64,000 bases of DNA from Caenorhabditis remanei (GCF_010183535.1 NC_071331.1:12338001-12402000), one strand, 5' to 3'; numbered from the stretch's first letter, positions 1-11,908 are shown. The notes: generated by a model from the sequence alone, not told the origin. Program-made: numbers and translations.

Positions 1-212
1 CTTAAAATAAATATTAATAGTTATTTCTGTTATTCTGTTCACAAATTAACTATACTGATTAGAAACGAGAAAAGTGTGCAGCACGCCGGCAGCACTGATG
101 CAACAACTGTGCAGCATTCATGCAACACTTGTGCGCCTCTGACGCAGCAGGAGTAAACTCTACGAATAACTGCTGCGTTAGTGCTGCACAACTGTAGCGG
201 AAAGTAGCCGAG
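1..212 (-). mobile_element. Partial copy of a CTCGGCTAC-ended transposon, cut by the window edge
   Basis: Bases 1-212 are the reverse complement of 43289-43500 with no mismatch that I could find by eye. The outer end is the terminus CTCGGCTACTTTCCGC, read on the minus strand at 212. The interior carries several imperfect copies of a GCTGCACAGTTGTTGC-like motif. The rest of this copy lies outside the window. The open frame it contains is repeat-derived and is not a gene. Confidence 0.85.
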
Positions 213-267
213 ACAGGAGCCTGTCCCTTCCCACCTATTCATTTTAAAGAAGTTTAAATAGTGCATT

Positions 268-333
268 GAACCTTATGAAGTCGAGACATTGGTTGATATA
301 ACCAAAGTGGTTGATATAACCGATATGAAACAG
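268..333 (-). ncRNA. Predicted 21U-RNA (piRNA) gene
   Basis: An exact CTGTTTCA core lies at 326-333 on the minus strand. A YRNT start signal (CAAT) puts the first U at 288, 45 nt from the first C of the core, so the RNA would cover 268-288. Known from C. elegans: such motifs drive single piRNAs. Inference: this is one such locus; expression is not shown. Confidence 0.45.
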
Positions 334-1171
334 ACTTTTTTGAGAATGACAATTATCGTTTTGGTACGGTAGAATTCATAATAATGTGTTAGACTGATAT
401 TTAGCTGTATCCTCTTCACCAATCAAGAGTCTAGAATACCAGTTTTCAGAAAAAACCTCTATTTTGAATCTCAGAAATCTTGTGTATCAGTAAAGGTCAT
501 TTGTCTCAATCAAACACCAAATCACCCCCTAAAAGATCATGTTTTTGACAGACTGAGCCTCCAGTAAACATGTCTTTGGATACTCGAGTAAATTCATATT
601 ATTCATTCCCATTTTTTGTCATTTTTTGTCAACTACCACCCATCGAAAAAAAGCAAAGCATCCGTCATATTCTTCCTTCTTCTCCTTCTTCTTATTTCTC
701 GCCCTTCTTCACTCCAATATGCTCGTCCGTTCTCCTTCATTTCTTCTTCTCCTTCTTCTTCTTTTTCTATGAGTTATATAGCCTTTCTTCTTCTTTTTTT
801 TTTTTCATTTTTCACTTAAGCTCCGCCTACTAGTCCTCCTTTTTCTCTATTAGAGAATCTCATCTTTTTTTTTTGAAAGTAGTGTTCCTACCAGTCGTTT
901 CCCATTGTTCTAATCAGATTACCATGTCTCTTTGGTTGAAGAAGAGCAACGGCAGAGAACGGAGAAGAAATATTATAAACAGGCTCTTTTCTTTTCTCTC
1001 CCGTGTTGTTTTTTCGGTGTTTTTTGTCCTCCTAATTGCTCTTTCTCTGTCTTTATTTCCTTTCTTCTCTCTATCTATCCTCGGTTCCCGCCGCTAAGCC
1101 ACGCCTCTTTTTTCGGTTGAAGACGTAGAGCAGAAGAAGTTGAGGACACCGCCGTCGCATCACTCCTCCCG
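334..1171. other. Region upstream of the neuropeptide receptor gene
   Basis: No gene is seen. From about 600 to 1100 the plus strand is strongly pyrimidine-rich (runs of TTCTTC). Two CCGCC-type boxes, AAGCTCCGCCTAC near 819 and AAGCCACGCCTC near 1096, precede the receptor ATG at 1172. Open frames here are low-complexity Ser/Phe artefacts of the pyrimidine tract. Confidence 0.5.
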
Positions 1172-4100
1172 ATGAACTTCACAACAATCTCTGATTCTTC
1201 TTCGATTCTCACATCGACGATTACGTCAAGCAGCTTGCTGGAATCCACTGCTGCCGTACCTGATAGCGATGATTCGGATTTCTATGAACTGTCTCCTGTA
1301 GAATTGGTGAGTTGGATTCTATTCGTGGATTATTTTAATTGTGATCAGTTACTGTTTCAATGGGGTTTCAAAGCTTGTCATCCCATTTGTATCTTGCTAA
1401 AAGACGCTTAACCCAATTAAAACTGATTGAGATCTTAAGAAAACAAATATCTGGTTATTGAAGTGGCGAAAATTGAATATTTATGTATGGATAGAGATGT
1501 ATGCTATTTGATAATTATCCGAAACCAAATTTCAGTAAAACGAGCAGGTTAAAGTATTTCGAAGCTTATTTCAACACCCATTTTGAAACTAAAAGAATGC
1601 GGCCATTTTATCGAATTGGGATGAAAAGGTTGATCAAAACGACTTCAGCTTTATCATGATCTCGGTCAGACATTAACTTTGTTACCGCGTTGTTCGGCAG
1701 TTTTTGCCCCTACGAGCATCTACCGAGCAATAACAAACTACTAATATTTTTCTATTTTTTAATAAAATAATTTCAAACAGTATTTTTAGTTTTAAATTTT
1801 TCGAATTTTCGAATTTTCGAAATTTCCGATAATGTTTTTAACACCCCCGCCCACCTTCTATAATTAATTAAAAATATTATTACCCAACACAAAATTAATA
1901 TCGAAAGCATCTTCTTCCTGTAGCCGTCATCTATTTACCCAAGAAATCCATCATGGAAAATCTAAAATTCAGTTTTTTCTGATGTCTTCTTTTTCTAATT
2001 TTGATGGAATTACATCCGGATATTTCTCGTCAAAAAATGGAATCATTCAGGGAGAAAATGAATTTCAAATGAGGTGGCATTGTGATTCACTGAACCTCGG
2101 ATCTTCGTTCCTGCTCTCTCTGAAACATTGAAATCGAAAATTATTCATATGAAAGTATCAGTTGTTTGTTTATGACCCACTACTCCCTCTTTTTGAAATG
2201 AAAAGAAATACTACAACCATTTGAATTGAATTTTCTCTACTTAATCTCAATTTCACGGTCTCCTACGCGTGAAAAATTTTATTAATTTGCACGTCGTCTG
2301 CGTCTCTCACAGTGATTTTTATCTCTCGTTTTCTCTTTATAGACGTAACTTTAAACTATCTGGTGACTTGGAAGAAGCAGGGTTTTGATTGATTTTTATG
2401 AAAAGTAGATGGAGGAAGACATTCCCAGCATTTTCATATATTAAACGTATTATTCTGCCGTCTATGAAGCTCATTATCTCTTGTTTAATCGAATGGAGTG
2501 TTCTGACCCGTATTCGAGGAAGTGGTCTACGCTTCGTTCAAAATTGGATGGAAGACTGTTAATGAAGGCTTCCATAAGCATTTTGAACACCGAAACCGTT
2601 CAGAAAATCATCAGATGGATGAAAAAATTAGGAATTCAGTAGATAATATGATGATTTTATACTGCCGATGACCTAATTACGATGTATTTCAAAAATCGCT
2701 TGCCATGAGTTTTTAGAGAATTTGAAATTAATCAGTTTGGACCTTGAAATTTTAATTTTAGGCAAAAACTGAAAAAGTAGATTCAAAAATTCAATTTCAG
2801 TACAAAAATACGATTTTTTCGTACTTTTTGTCAAATATCTTGAAAACAAAATCAAAAATCAAAAAACTGGCCCCATGCGAAGTTTCTAAATTTCATTCTG
2901 ATTCGAATGAGCCATAAATCGAGAATTTTCGTTGGAAAATAAAAAAGTAGATGCATATATAAGAATTACTACTCAGTCGAAGGAACATCTTAAAACTAGA
3001 TCAACTTTTTTATTTTCCAATGAAAATTCTTGATTGACGGCTCATTAAAATCAGTATAAAATTTAGAAACTTTGCAAGATGCCACATTTTGGAAGTTTGA
3101 CCTAATTCTTGAGAAAAATCGGAAAATGTGCAGAAAATTTGCCATTTTAAACTGACATCGAAAATTGGGATCTGCTTTTTTGGTTTTGTTCCAGGAAGAT
3201 TCATTCCACTTAAATAATGATCAGATCAAAAATCTCTACAACCCCATGGAAACAGTTTTTAATCAAATGTCGTAATTAGGTATACGGTATCTCAGCTGAC
3301 TGAATATTGGTTGAGAACGGAGTGTTTAGGAGCATAAAAGATTTCCGGATGGTTTTTCAGAGCTAAACGATCACTAACAACTTGTTCAACAAAATTATAG
3401 CGCATGAACAACAAATAGTCTATTACATTTCTCAAATTCGGTCAAGTTTCCCAGTTTTTCAGTTTCTCGTTCACTGGCTTCCAAAGTCTAAGTTCATATT
3501 ACTAGTGCATATCAAAATGTAGGGCTTTTTTTCCTCTATTCGTTTTGAAAACTTCTAGTCAAGTTGGTACTTTTCCTTGAAGCTAGAGCGTTCTAAACAA
3601 TTGCCCTACTTTTTTTCTCAAAAATAGCCAAGGACAATACTCAGCGTGAAAGGTCAAATGATGTGGAAAATTATTTAGAATTTTTTACGCGTAGGAGACC
3701 GTGAATTTCCCATTTTTCGATTTCAATCTAAATTTGGATTTTCCTCTCTCGGACATTGGGATTAATGTCCAGAGATCCTCCCTCTTCATTCCAAACGTCA
3801 GACAAAAAAAAAGAAGGAAAAAGGGAAGAAATCTGGATATAAAAAGAAAGTAATTAGAAGGGATGTTCTGTTTTGAAGACAATTATCTAGAAGGTTGAGT
3901 CTGAAGTTTTTCAAGAGTTGTCTAGAGAACTCAACAAGGAAAAGTAAGAAGGAAGGACTTGAAGTTCTTGGATTTGGCAGGAAGTAAAATTGATGTTGTT
4001 CTGTGAAAAACAAATTGTGATTTGCCCTTATCAAATGAGTAGAAGAATTGAATTGAATGTAAATGACCATAATGGATCAAAAGATTTTACAAAAACAGTT

Positions 4101-7100
4101 ACTCACTTTTGTTAAGCTATGGGTGTCTAGACGGAAAACAATTGAATGGCAAACTTCGTAGAAACGCATGTCGTAGTTTTGAAACGTTAATTTTTTTTAA
4201 CGAACCGCATTTCTCATTGATTAAGTCTTTTGATATTATGTTTGTGCTTGTAGTCAAGAAATTTATTATAGCGAACAGTAGTTACTAGAAATGTTTACTT
4301 GTCATCAAGTTGACATAACTATGAGATAACCAGTGAAGTTACTGAAAGGACTACTTTTTACAACTAGCCAATTTTTTTTTGATTGAGGAGTCTATTGACG
4401 GTATATAATAGAATCTAGAAACTTCACTACGGTATGAGTTGAACAAAGGTTATTTGCGGGGTTTCTAACTTATTCATAATCTGCGATTTTTCTTTTGCAG
4501 ATGATATGGTGTATGCTGTATGCAGTCATTGCCTTCATGGCAGTTGTTGGAAACCTTCTCGTTCTCTACATCACGCTATTCCGTTTAAGGTGAATTTTAT
4601 TCCTTTGAATTGACGGAGATTCCTCCATCCACATGATTTTTGAAGATCACATCAGATGAAACTCGATCTCCGTGTCTTGTTTGTTATTTTTAACCCGGAA
4701 ACTAGAGTGAAAAAACCGAAAAATCCGAAAAAAGCGGAAAGTCAACTGGTTGTGACACGTTTCTTGTTCTCACGCATCTTGTTAGTTAGCTCCTCTTCAC
4801 TGAGAATATTCTGTTTCACCGGGAAACAAAAACAGGATGTTTCGTTGAATTCCTTCTCTGAATAAGCGATCACTTTTTCTTGAAGAGAGATGGTTTTGGG
4901 GGCGATTTACGTGCAAAAGAGAGAGAGCGAAGAATTGAACTTCTTCGATATTTTAACAAGCTTTTGACAAAATATAGAAAATGAAAAAATTCCACTTCTG
5001 AAGGACTCAAAACTTGAAATTGTGATGAAGTGCTTTTCAATTAATTACTGTATGTGAGGTTTGGATCTCCAATACCGAGCTCGAAAATTGATTATTTACG
5101 CTAATTTGATCCTTTCTATCTAACTTGCAAGTTACTCGATAGTTCTTATCCCAAACGTACACAGTCATTAATCAACCAGCATCAATTCAAATATTTCTTT
5201 TTCATTGCTGAAGAGCTTTGATGCTTTTTTTATAGATTACCTTAAAAGTTTACTGCAACAGCCTCTTCAACAATTCAAAGAAGCTTCTGCCAAAAAGTTT
5301 TTGTTCTCCCCGTTTTGAACCATAACTCAAAATGGTCACGATTTTTTCAAAAAGTTAATTGTTCTCTGCGGCTCTCCGTTTCTCAAACTAATTCTCTAAA
5401 AAAGCTTTAAAATCATTGAAAAACATGAGCAGGAGATTACCCAAATTCGAAACCACAAAACTATTTTCAGAGTTCGTTCAATCACCACATATTTCATTTT
5501 AAACCTGGGATTTGCTGATCTTTTCACGGGCATCTTCGCGATTCCTTTCAAATTTCAAGCGGCCCTTTTCCAAGTAAGTCTCTCTTCTTTTTGTGTTTAA
5601 ACCCAAGTGTTGAAAAAAAGAACAAGAGAAGAAATGAAAAATGACATTCGATCTGTTTCCGGAGGTCTCAGAAAAGACTAGTTTGATTTCTCTATGAATT
5701 ATTGAACTGAGGAAAACAAAGAAGAAGTCAAGGGACTATATTGCAACATGGTTCGAAGGGAACTTCGGAAAAGAAGAACCCAAAAACATTCCAAGTTATA
5801 AATCTTTTTCTTTTTTTAGTGTGAAAAAAGGGAAAACAACTTTTCTTTTCAACAATAAAAAAGCGCTTGTTTTGATGTTCAACTCATCGAAAACAGATGG
5901 GATTTACAAGTGTGAAATGTGAATAACGGGGTTTGGAGCAGGGAAAAGTTAGAGAATCGGAAATCGGGCAACTGGAAATTAAAAGAATCAGATAAACGGT
6001 CTAGTTATTATCAGAACGAAACGGTTGTTATAATTTATCTGGTTCGTCTGAGCTAATTTTTTTTATTGGATCAAGAGAGTGCAACGACTCGATAATTTCG
6101 TATGATCTTTTCACTACTTTCTGAAACAGTATCCCAAAAACATTAACTCAAATATCTATTTTCAGGAATGGTTCTTACCTCATCCGCTCTGTCGAATCGT
6201 TCCATACGTGGAAACAGTTGCTTTGACAGTATCAGTCTTCACTTTGGTCACATCTGCAGTCCACGAATTCCGTACAATGTTCTTCTCTAAATGCTCTCAA
6301 ATGAGTCCGAAATCTGCAAAAAGATGTGTGCTTTTGATATGGATCATGTCGGTTATCGTGTCACTTCCACATGGATTATTTCATCAGACTTACGAGTTTG
6401 AGGATGATAATGATTCCAGTAAAACTATTGTTCAGGTATCGTTTGAGATTTTTGTTTGACTATCAAAAACCGGGTTTTTGTCTAGTTTTTGAAATAGGTG
6501 TCCTACGAATAAGTTTTACTTCTATTCCTAAGCATTACAGTGTCTCCCAGTGTACCCTGAAGCCGGATGGTGGAAAAGCTACAACATCTATCTCGTCATC
6601 ATTCAATACTTTTTCCCAATGGTCATTCTTGACACCGCTTACACAATGATTGCTGTGAAAATCTGGACGTTGAGCAAGGCTGGAGAAGAAATGGATGAAA
6701 CAAAAACTGCAAATCAAAAAGTGAGTCCATTGAGTGTAGTTTTACATGTAGCATGGGATTGTATCACTTTTCGACTAATCTTCTTGCAGTGTGCTTTTCT
6801 TCTAACACTTTCATAACTTCTTTTCAATAATCAATTTCTATCGCTTTCTCACTACTCTTTCTCACTCTGCACTGTCTTTTCTCTGGAATCTAATCTAATT
6901 AATCCCATTAATCCGAAATGTAGATATCAGTGGTATCAATGGTTCCACCAAACACTCAATTATCGCAGCTCATGCGAACTCTCATCATTGTCGTCGCCTG
7001 TTTCTCTTTGTGTTGGTTCCCATTGGAGACGTATCTTCTTCTGAATGAACTAAAACCTGAAGTCAATGGATGGAAATATATCAATCTGGTGTTCTTCTTC

Positions 7101-7723
7101 TCTCATTGGTTGGCTATGAGCAATTCTTGTTTGAATCCGATAATTTATGGACTTTATAATGTGAGTTACAGACAATATTGGAATAAATTATGAGTGATCT
7201 GATTTCAGACAAAATACAACGAAGAGTATCGTCGATTGTTCCGGCAGATTGGATGTTTTTGGCAGAGGGGAAAAAGCGTTACTGATCCAGTAAGTTTTTT
7301 TTTATAGAAAGAAATATTTTAGGATTCTGAGCTTACTTACCTAGAAATAGATCAGTGAAACTCTGACCGGAAGTAAGCACAAAGTTCGTTTTTAGTATCT
7401 CACATTACCAATTCATTCATAAGATTTCCGCGGCGCATTATTAGTACTTAGACACCAGACAATGATGTCATTTGAGTTGTTGAAAAATTAATACATTTGG
7501 TTGGTGGAAAATCTGAAAAACTAGGTCAGATTATTATGTAAGGGATTTTTTTTAATTAGGGCATAGTTTGTGTTGTCAAAGTACTATAAAAAATTTACTG
7601 TTTTGTTTTTAGATGAAACCTGAACGCCGATGGAACTCTTCAAATGACTGCCAAGATCAACAAGAAATCGATCAGATCGTCGACATTCCTTCAATAATTC
7701 CAACGAATAATTGTCCCCGCTAA
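1172..7723 (+). CDS. Rhodopsin-family neuropeptide receptor (NPY/tachykinin-like GPCR)
   Basis: Eight exons: 1172-1306, 4501-4589, 5471-5573, 6166-6435, 6541-6720, 6924-7160, 7209-7289, 7613-7723, giving 401 aa in a continuous frame. Seven-TM landmarks are clear: VVGNLLVLY in TM1, NLGFADLFTG in TM2, the TM3 cysteine in HPLCRIV, LLIWIMS in TM4, QYFFPMVIL in TM5, CFSLCWFPLETY in TM6 and NSCLNPIIYG in TM7. The TM5/TM6 wording (AYTMIAVKIW, CWFPL) is typical of worm NPY/tachykinin-like receptors. The end of TM3 reads SAVHEFRTMF, so the DRY triplet is replaced by HEF. The extracellular N-terminus is about 45 aa, Ser/Thr-rich, with one N-glycosylation sequon (NFT). The ATG at 1172 is the first in frame with exon 2. 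Intron 1 is 3.2 kb and carries a palindromic repeat and a predicted 21U-RNA. An npr-22-like identity is possible but unproven. Confidence 0.9.
1352..1418 (+). ncRNA. Predicted 21U-RNA (piRNA) gene in receptor intron 1
   Basis: The core ACTGTTTCA has its octamer at 1352-1359. The YRNT signal TTGCT-context places the first U at 1398, 46 nt from the first C. It lies in the first intron of the receptor gene, on the same strand. Confidence 0.45.
2659..3290. mobile_element. Palindromic (foldback) repeat in receptor intron 1
   Basis: Two long, diverged inverted arms face each other around about 2975. The outer ends match as CCTAATTACGA (2672-2682) against TCGTAATTAGG (3270-3280), perhaps extended by ATAC/GTAT at 2659 and 3287. 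Inner arms pair over about 75 bp (2881-2953 with 2999-3072, including the shared GGAAAATAAAAAAGT). No clear target-site duplication was found. The arm divergence suggests an old non-autonomous DNA element. Confidence 0.7.
6063..6129 (-). ncRNA. Predicted 21U-RNA (piRNA) gene in receptor intron 3
   Basis: The minus-strand core TACTGTTTCA has its octamer at 6122-6129. The start signal CGTT puts the first U at 6083, 46 nt downstream. It is antisense to the receptor gene. Confidence 0.45.
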
Positions 7724-7776
7724 ACGTGTATTTTCCTCAGATTCTTATAATATTTGATGTTATGATGCATTATTGT

Positions 7777-7782
7777 AATAAA
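7777..7782 (+). terminator. AATAAA poly(A) signal of the receptor gene
   Basis: A canonical AATAAA lies 54 bp after the receptor stop codon and is the only one close to the 3' end. Confidence 0.7.
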
Positions 7783-8996
7783 ACAACGGCTTCTGATCCC
7801 CAGGACTCACTTTTTCCATGAATAAACTAAGAATAAGACTATAGAGTTGGGAGACTATTTGTTTGGAGCATCACGGCTAAAACAGTTCAGCTTCAAGTAG
7901 TTGTGAACATATTTAAGTGATAGTTCTTTGTAGAAATAGTGAAACTAGCCTGTAAGCGAAACAAAAATTTTCCTGTAAGGAAGGTAAAATAGTTTCCTTT
8001 TTCGTGTGAGAACCTGAAATCAGTTCAAAAAAGGTACGACATTGCTCATGCAAGATCTTTACTATTAACAAACACCAGATTTTTTTATATGTTTGTTTGT
8101 TGTTGATTCTATCCTTCCCTACTGAATAAAAAAACGTCTTCTGAGCCAGAAACAGAGGTTTCCTGGGTTACCTATGCGGTTCCGTCACAGAGTAAGAATG
8201 GTGGGAGGAAGTCAGATGGATAGAAAGTATCCCAATTTCTTATATATTCTAGACCAGGAGAATTCAAACTCATGTCTACTGAAGTAAACTTCAGCCCGCT
8301 TTGTATAGCATTTCTCCAGGTTTCCTGGGTTACCTATGCGGTTCCGACACAGAGTAAGAATGGAGGGGACCCACGTTACACTAAACCAAAGCACTGCTAC
8401 GTACCTTCACATCGATTCAGAGTCCTTGTTTGATTTTTTTCCACGGTGCCGAAAAGTCCATAGATGACAACTGAGATCCTCCAAGTAGACAGAAAACCAA
8501 ACCAATTTGCAATTGTGAAATCTGGAACTGACTCGATGGAGAACAGAGTATGAAGAAGAGAAAAGTAGAGTAAGGCAAGGAGTCAGTAAGATATGGGGAC
8601 ACATGAAGGTCGATATATAATTAATTTTCAACGTTCGCGTGGAATCATATTTGATGTTTTTTGGAAGCTAGCCACGTGGGTCACGATTTTTTTTCGATTG
8701 TAATACAATACAATAATTTCTCATGAAAATCCGGCATAGTTCAAATAGTTCAAGCAAAAACCAGCTGATGTTCTGGGGAAAGCAACCAAAAATTTAATAA
8801 AGCTCTAAATGGGATCCAGACTATTCGTGCATGTGTGTATAATCAGCGACTCCGCCACACCAAAGCTATTATAAGAGTGGCGTCCCGATCAGAATTTAGA
8901 TCCTTATCCCTTATCCTAAACTAAATTCCAAATCCCTCCTTACCTTCTCAAAAATTCAGAGAATTCTCCTCCAACCAAACCATTCGTAGGAAAACC
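7783..8996. other. Intergenic, between receptor and foldback element
   Basis: No gene is recognised. The stretch holds a 45-bp direct repeat (listed separately). The minus-strand frames around 8400-8630 have no splice-supported extension and no recognisable domain. Confidence 0.5.
8157..8363. repeat. 45-bp direct repeat, two copies
   Basis: The stretch GGTTTCCTGGGTTACC... runs at 8157-8201 and again at 8319-8363. The copies differ at one base (GTC versus GAC near the middle). They are 117 bp apart, and both continue into a similar G-rich tail (AATGGTGGGAGG, AATGGAGGGG). Confidence 0.85.
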
Positions 8997-9441
8997 GGCT
9001 CCGCGACAATTCGCAACTGCGACATTTCGCAACTGCGACATTCCGCAACTAACGTAGGTTTCGCAACTGCGACACTTCGCAACTGCGACATTTCGCAACT
9101 AGTCATTTCGCAACTGCGACGTCTCGCAACTACGACATTTCGCAACCACGACGTTTCGCAACCACTGGGCATTTGCATATTTGGGTCAGTAAAAAATGTT
9201 GAGTGTACCAAAGAGCTTGGGAACATATTTGAAAATAATTAAATGGAAGAAAAAGTTACCTGACCCATTTTTAGACAAAACTAGGTTAAACTATTGCTAG
9301 TTTAATGGTTGCGAAACGTCGCAGTTGCGAAACGTCGTGGTTGCGAATTGTCGTAGTTGCGAAATGTCGCAGTTGCGAAATGAACAGTTGCGAAACCTAC
9401 GTTAGTTGCGGAATGTCGCAGTTGCGAATTGTCGCGGAGCC
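8997..9441. mobile_element. Foldback MITE, GGCTCCGCGAC termini, 8-bp target duplication
   Basis: This 445-bp element is bounded by inverted termini GGCTCCGCGACAATTCGCAA and its complement. A direct duplication GGAAAACC flanks it on both sides (8989-8996 and 9442-9449). The left arm is built of tandem units of CGCAACTGCGACA type and the right arm of the complementary units, around an AT-rich centre near 9180-9300. It shares the GGCTC terminus and 8-bp duplication with the larger element at 58593-59708. An 8-bp duplication is typical of the hAT superfamily. It encodes no transposase. Confidence 0.9.
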
Positions 9442-9736
9442 GGAAAACCCAGTACTGACGAGCAAGTGAACTGGTTGGTTGAATAGAGTGGATTAGGACG
9501 GGCGGTCAATAGGGTGACACGTCTTTTCTGAAATGACCCACGTCATAAAAGACACGGGCAGTTTCGAAAAAATCATATAAAGTTCAATTTTCTCCCATTA
9601 TCGTGTTATTACACAACGCGACCTCGACGTGAAACCTTACTCCAATTCTTCCCATCTCCCGATTTCTTCCATTCCTTCTGGACTCAGTATTCAAATATCG
9701 ATTGAACTTTGGAAATCGAATCAAGACCAGAACATC

Positions 9737-11908
9737 ATGTCCTCTTCGTAAGTTTTCTTCTCTCTCTCGAATTCAGGTCAATTCTCTTTTTCAGAAACTC
9801 GTTACATGCCAACGCCCCACCTCATCACTTCGAACAAATCGCCAAAAATTTGCAATCGAAGCGTCGAGTCGGAGATTTTAGCACTTGCGATATCAAGCTA
9901 AATCTGAAAAACGGGTTCGATTTGGTGCATTCGATGGTAGTTTGTGCTCACTCCGCTCTCCTTGCTGATGCTCTCGAACCTCAACGGGCTCCGTATCAAC
10001 CGATTGATTTGAAAGAGTTTGAAGGGGCAAGTGTGAAGAGAGTTATCGATTGGATGTATTCTGGAAATCTCAATATTCCGGAGTCTCAAATTGCAGATGT
10101 TCTTGCTGTCGCCTCGTACCTTCGCGTGAGTTGAATGAATCTTGATATTTCTCGCAAAATGATGTGTTCAGGTGACAATGCTCCAACAGCAAATCGAACA
10201 AAAGATCCGTAACCACAGTGGGAATCCAATTCTCGCCTTGAATATTGCTTCGGTTCGAGACTTCTCAGTTATGGATGCGACAATGAATGGATTGGTTTAT
10301 GATTTGACTGATAAAGTGGCTGGATTGACTATCGAGGAGATCTCGAAACTCACCGTCAACTCAATGATTGCTGTGATGGCATCAGTTCTTCCAATGCAAA
10401 AGAAAGTTCCGCTCATCAACATGTTCATTTTGTGGATAATGGCAAAGAAACCAGAGAAGGAGACAATTAATACAATTCTTCAAAGTCTCGTCATCAGTGA
10501 TATTACTTTTGATGCATTGTACGCAATCAGATACTCATTGAAACAATATTTGACTAATCTGGATATTGCCTCCAAATCTCAATTGTCGATTTCTCCAAGT
10601 GGAACGATTGGAATCAAGATTGTCACCAAGAAGACAGCGAAACAATCTGAAAAAGTTGCTTCGTCGACAAATGTTGCTCCTCCAGCGGAACCATTCCATC
10701 GTTCTCGCTCCGAGATTTCAGCTATTGAGCATCTTCCAGATCCGTTCAACAGGTATGAATCTAAAACGTGTTTTAGTTCAATATGAATCACTTAAGCCGC
10801 TCGAACTACCGCTCTGTTTCCGAAATCGAGGCGATCAAAAAGATTCCTGATCCATTTGAAAAGTAAGTTGATGTTGTACAATATCATGTAAATTGAAATT
10901 ATAGATCATTGACCAGCAGCCAATCCAACAATAGTATTCTTGTTCGTGAAACTAACACCGGTCCGAAGTATTTCACCAAAAGTGAAGTGGAGAGCCTTCA
11001 AAACATGACTGATCCGTTTGCAAGTAGTAAATCTGAGAAACTTCTTCCACCGATTTCTCCAGTTTACAAACCATCGAGTGGATTCAAGAAGCCGCATTGT
11101 ACTGCGAAATATCCGTAAGTTTCCGAGATAAAGCTTTCTTTATCGAGTATGTTTTCAGTGGGTGGTCCAGTGACATCGTTCTGAAAAACAAGGAAATGGA
11201 GCGTCAGAAAATGTTGAAAGCGAGTTTCACGGCTTCAGAAGCTCAACTGGTTCGTGATATTCCAGATCCATTTGGGTAAGTCAACTGCCTTTTGGAAACA
11301 AATACATGAATAAACTATTTCAGTCCATCTGATCCTGTGATTATGAGTCCAGCCAACGGAAGTTTGAACAAAACGTTTACAAGTGGTGCCAAGCAGAGCT
11401 TCTCTGGACATTCCATGGTTAACAACAACTATATTGTGAAGAATCAAGTAGCCAGAGCAGGTTAGTTAACATTTCTGTTTCAGGCTTATGTTGTTTTTCA
11501 ATGACAATCAGAGAAATGATCCACTGATCCACTGCTATATGGTAATCATGTTACAGACCGTCCTGCCATTCTCTCCACCATGTCGAGTGCATCTCCGAAC
11601 GTCCTCAGCTCGAGATCGGAAATTGATCCAAAAATGATGGGAACCAGAAAGACTGAATCCGAAATTCGTGAGATTCAAGCACTGCCATCTTTCCATTCTG
11701 CATCGTTCCACACTGCCAAAACCAGTCAATATTCGCATACACCAAAAGGAAACAATGATAAATCGCAGAAGTCTCAGAAATCTGATAAAACTTTGAAGTC
11801 TCAAAAGTCTCAAAAGTCTCAAAAGAAACTTCGTGAGTTTGCTGATTCAATTTAGTTTTTGATAAAACCCTTTTTTCAGCAAGATCGCAATATTTGTACC
11901 CGAACTAA
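9737..11908 (+). CDS. BTB/POZ-domain protein with repeated DPF motifs
   Basis: Nine exons: 9737-9747, 9795-10125, 10172-10752, 10797-10862, 10905-11114, 11159-11275, 11324-11460, 11557-11832, 11880-11908, predicting 585 aa. Residues of roughly 15-125 form a BTB/POZ fold (CDIKLNL...HSMVVCAHSALLADAL...VKRVIDWMYSGNL...ADVLAVASYL), followed by a helical region like the BACK/post-BTB segment. The C-terminal half is Ser/Lys-rich and disordered, with four related motifs LPDPF, IPDPF, MTDPF, IPDPF near residues 302, 324, 364 and 434, and ends in SQKSQKS repeats. BTB proteins often act as CUL3 adaptors or as scaffolds; which applies here is not visible. The exon 3/4 junction is the weakest: the in-frame acceptor (CTTAAG at 10791-10796) is poor and the intron only 44 bp. 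Confidence 0.85.
11475..11540 (+). ncRNA. Predicted 21U-RNA (piRNA) gene in BTB-gene intron 7
   Basis: The octamer CTGTTTCA lies at 11475-11482. The start signal TGAT puts the first U at 11520, 45 nt from the first C. It lies inside a 96-bp intron, on the sense strand of the host gene. Confidence 0.45.

Noticed and set aside
39..266. Cysteine-rich 75-aa frame, and its twin at 43280-43462
   Set aside because: Both lie in the same transposon repeat, and the coding look comes from the GCTGCACAGTTGTTGC-type tandem units.
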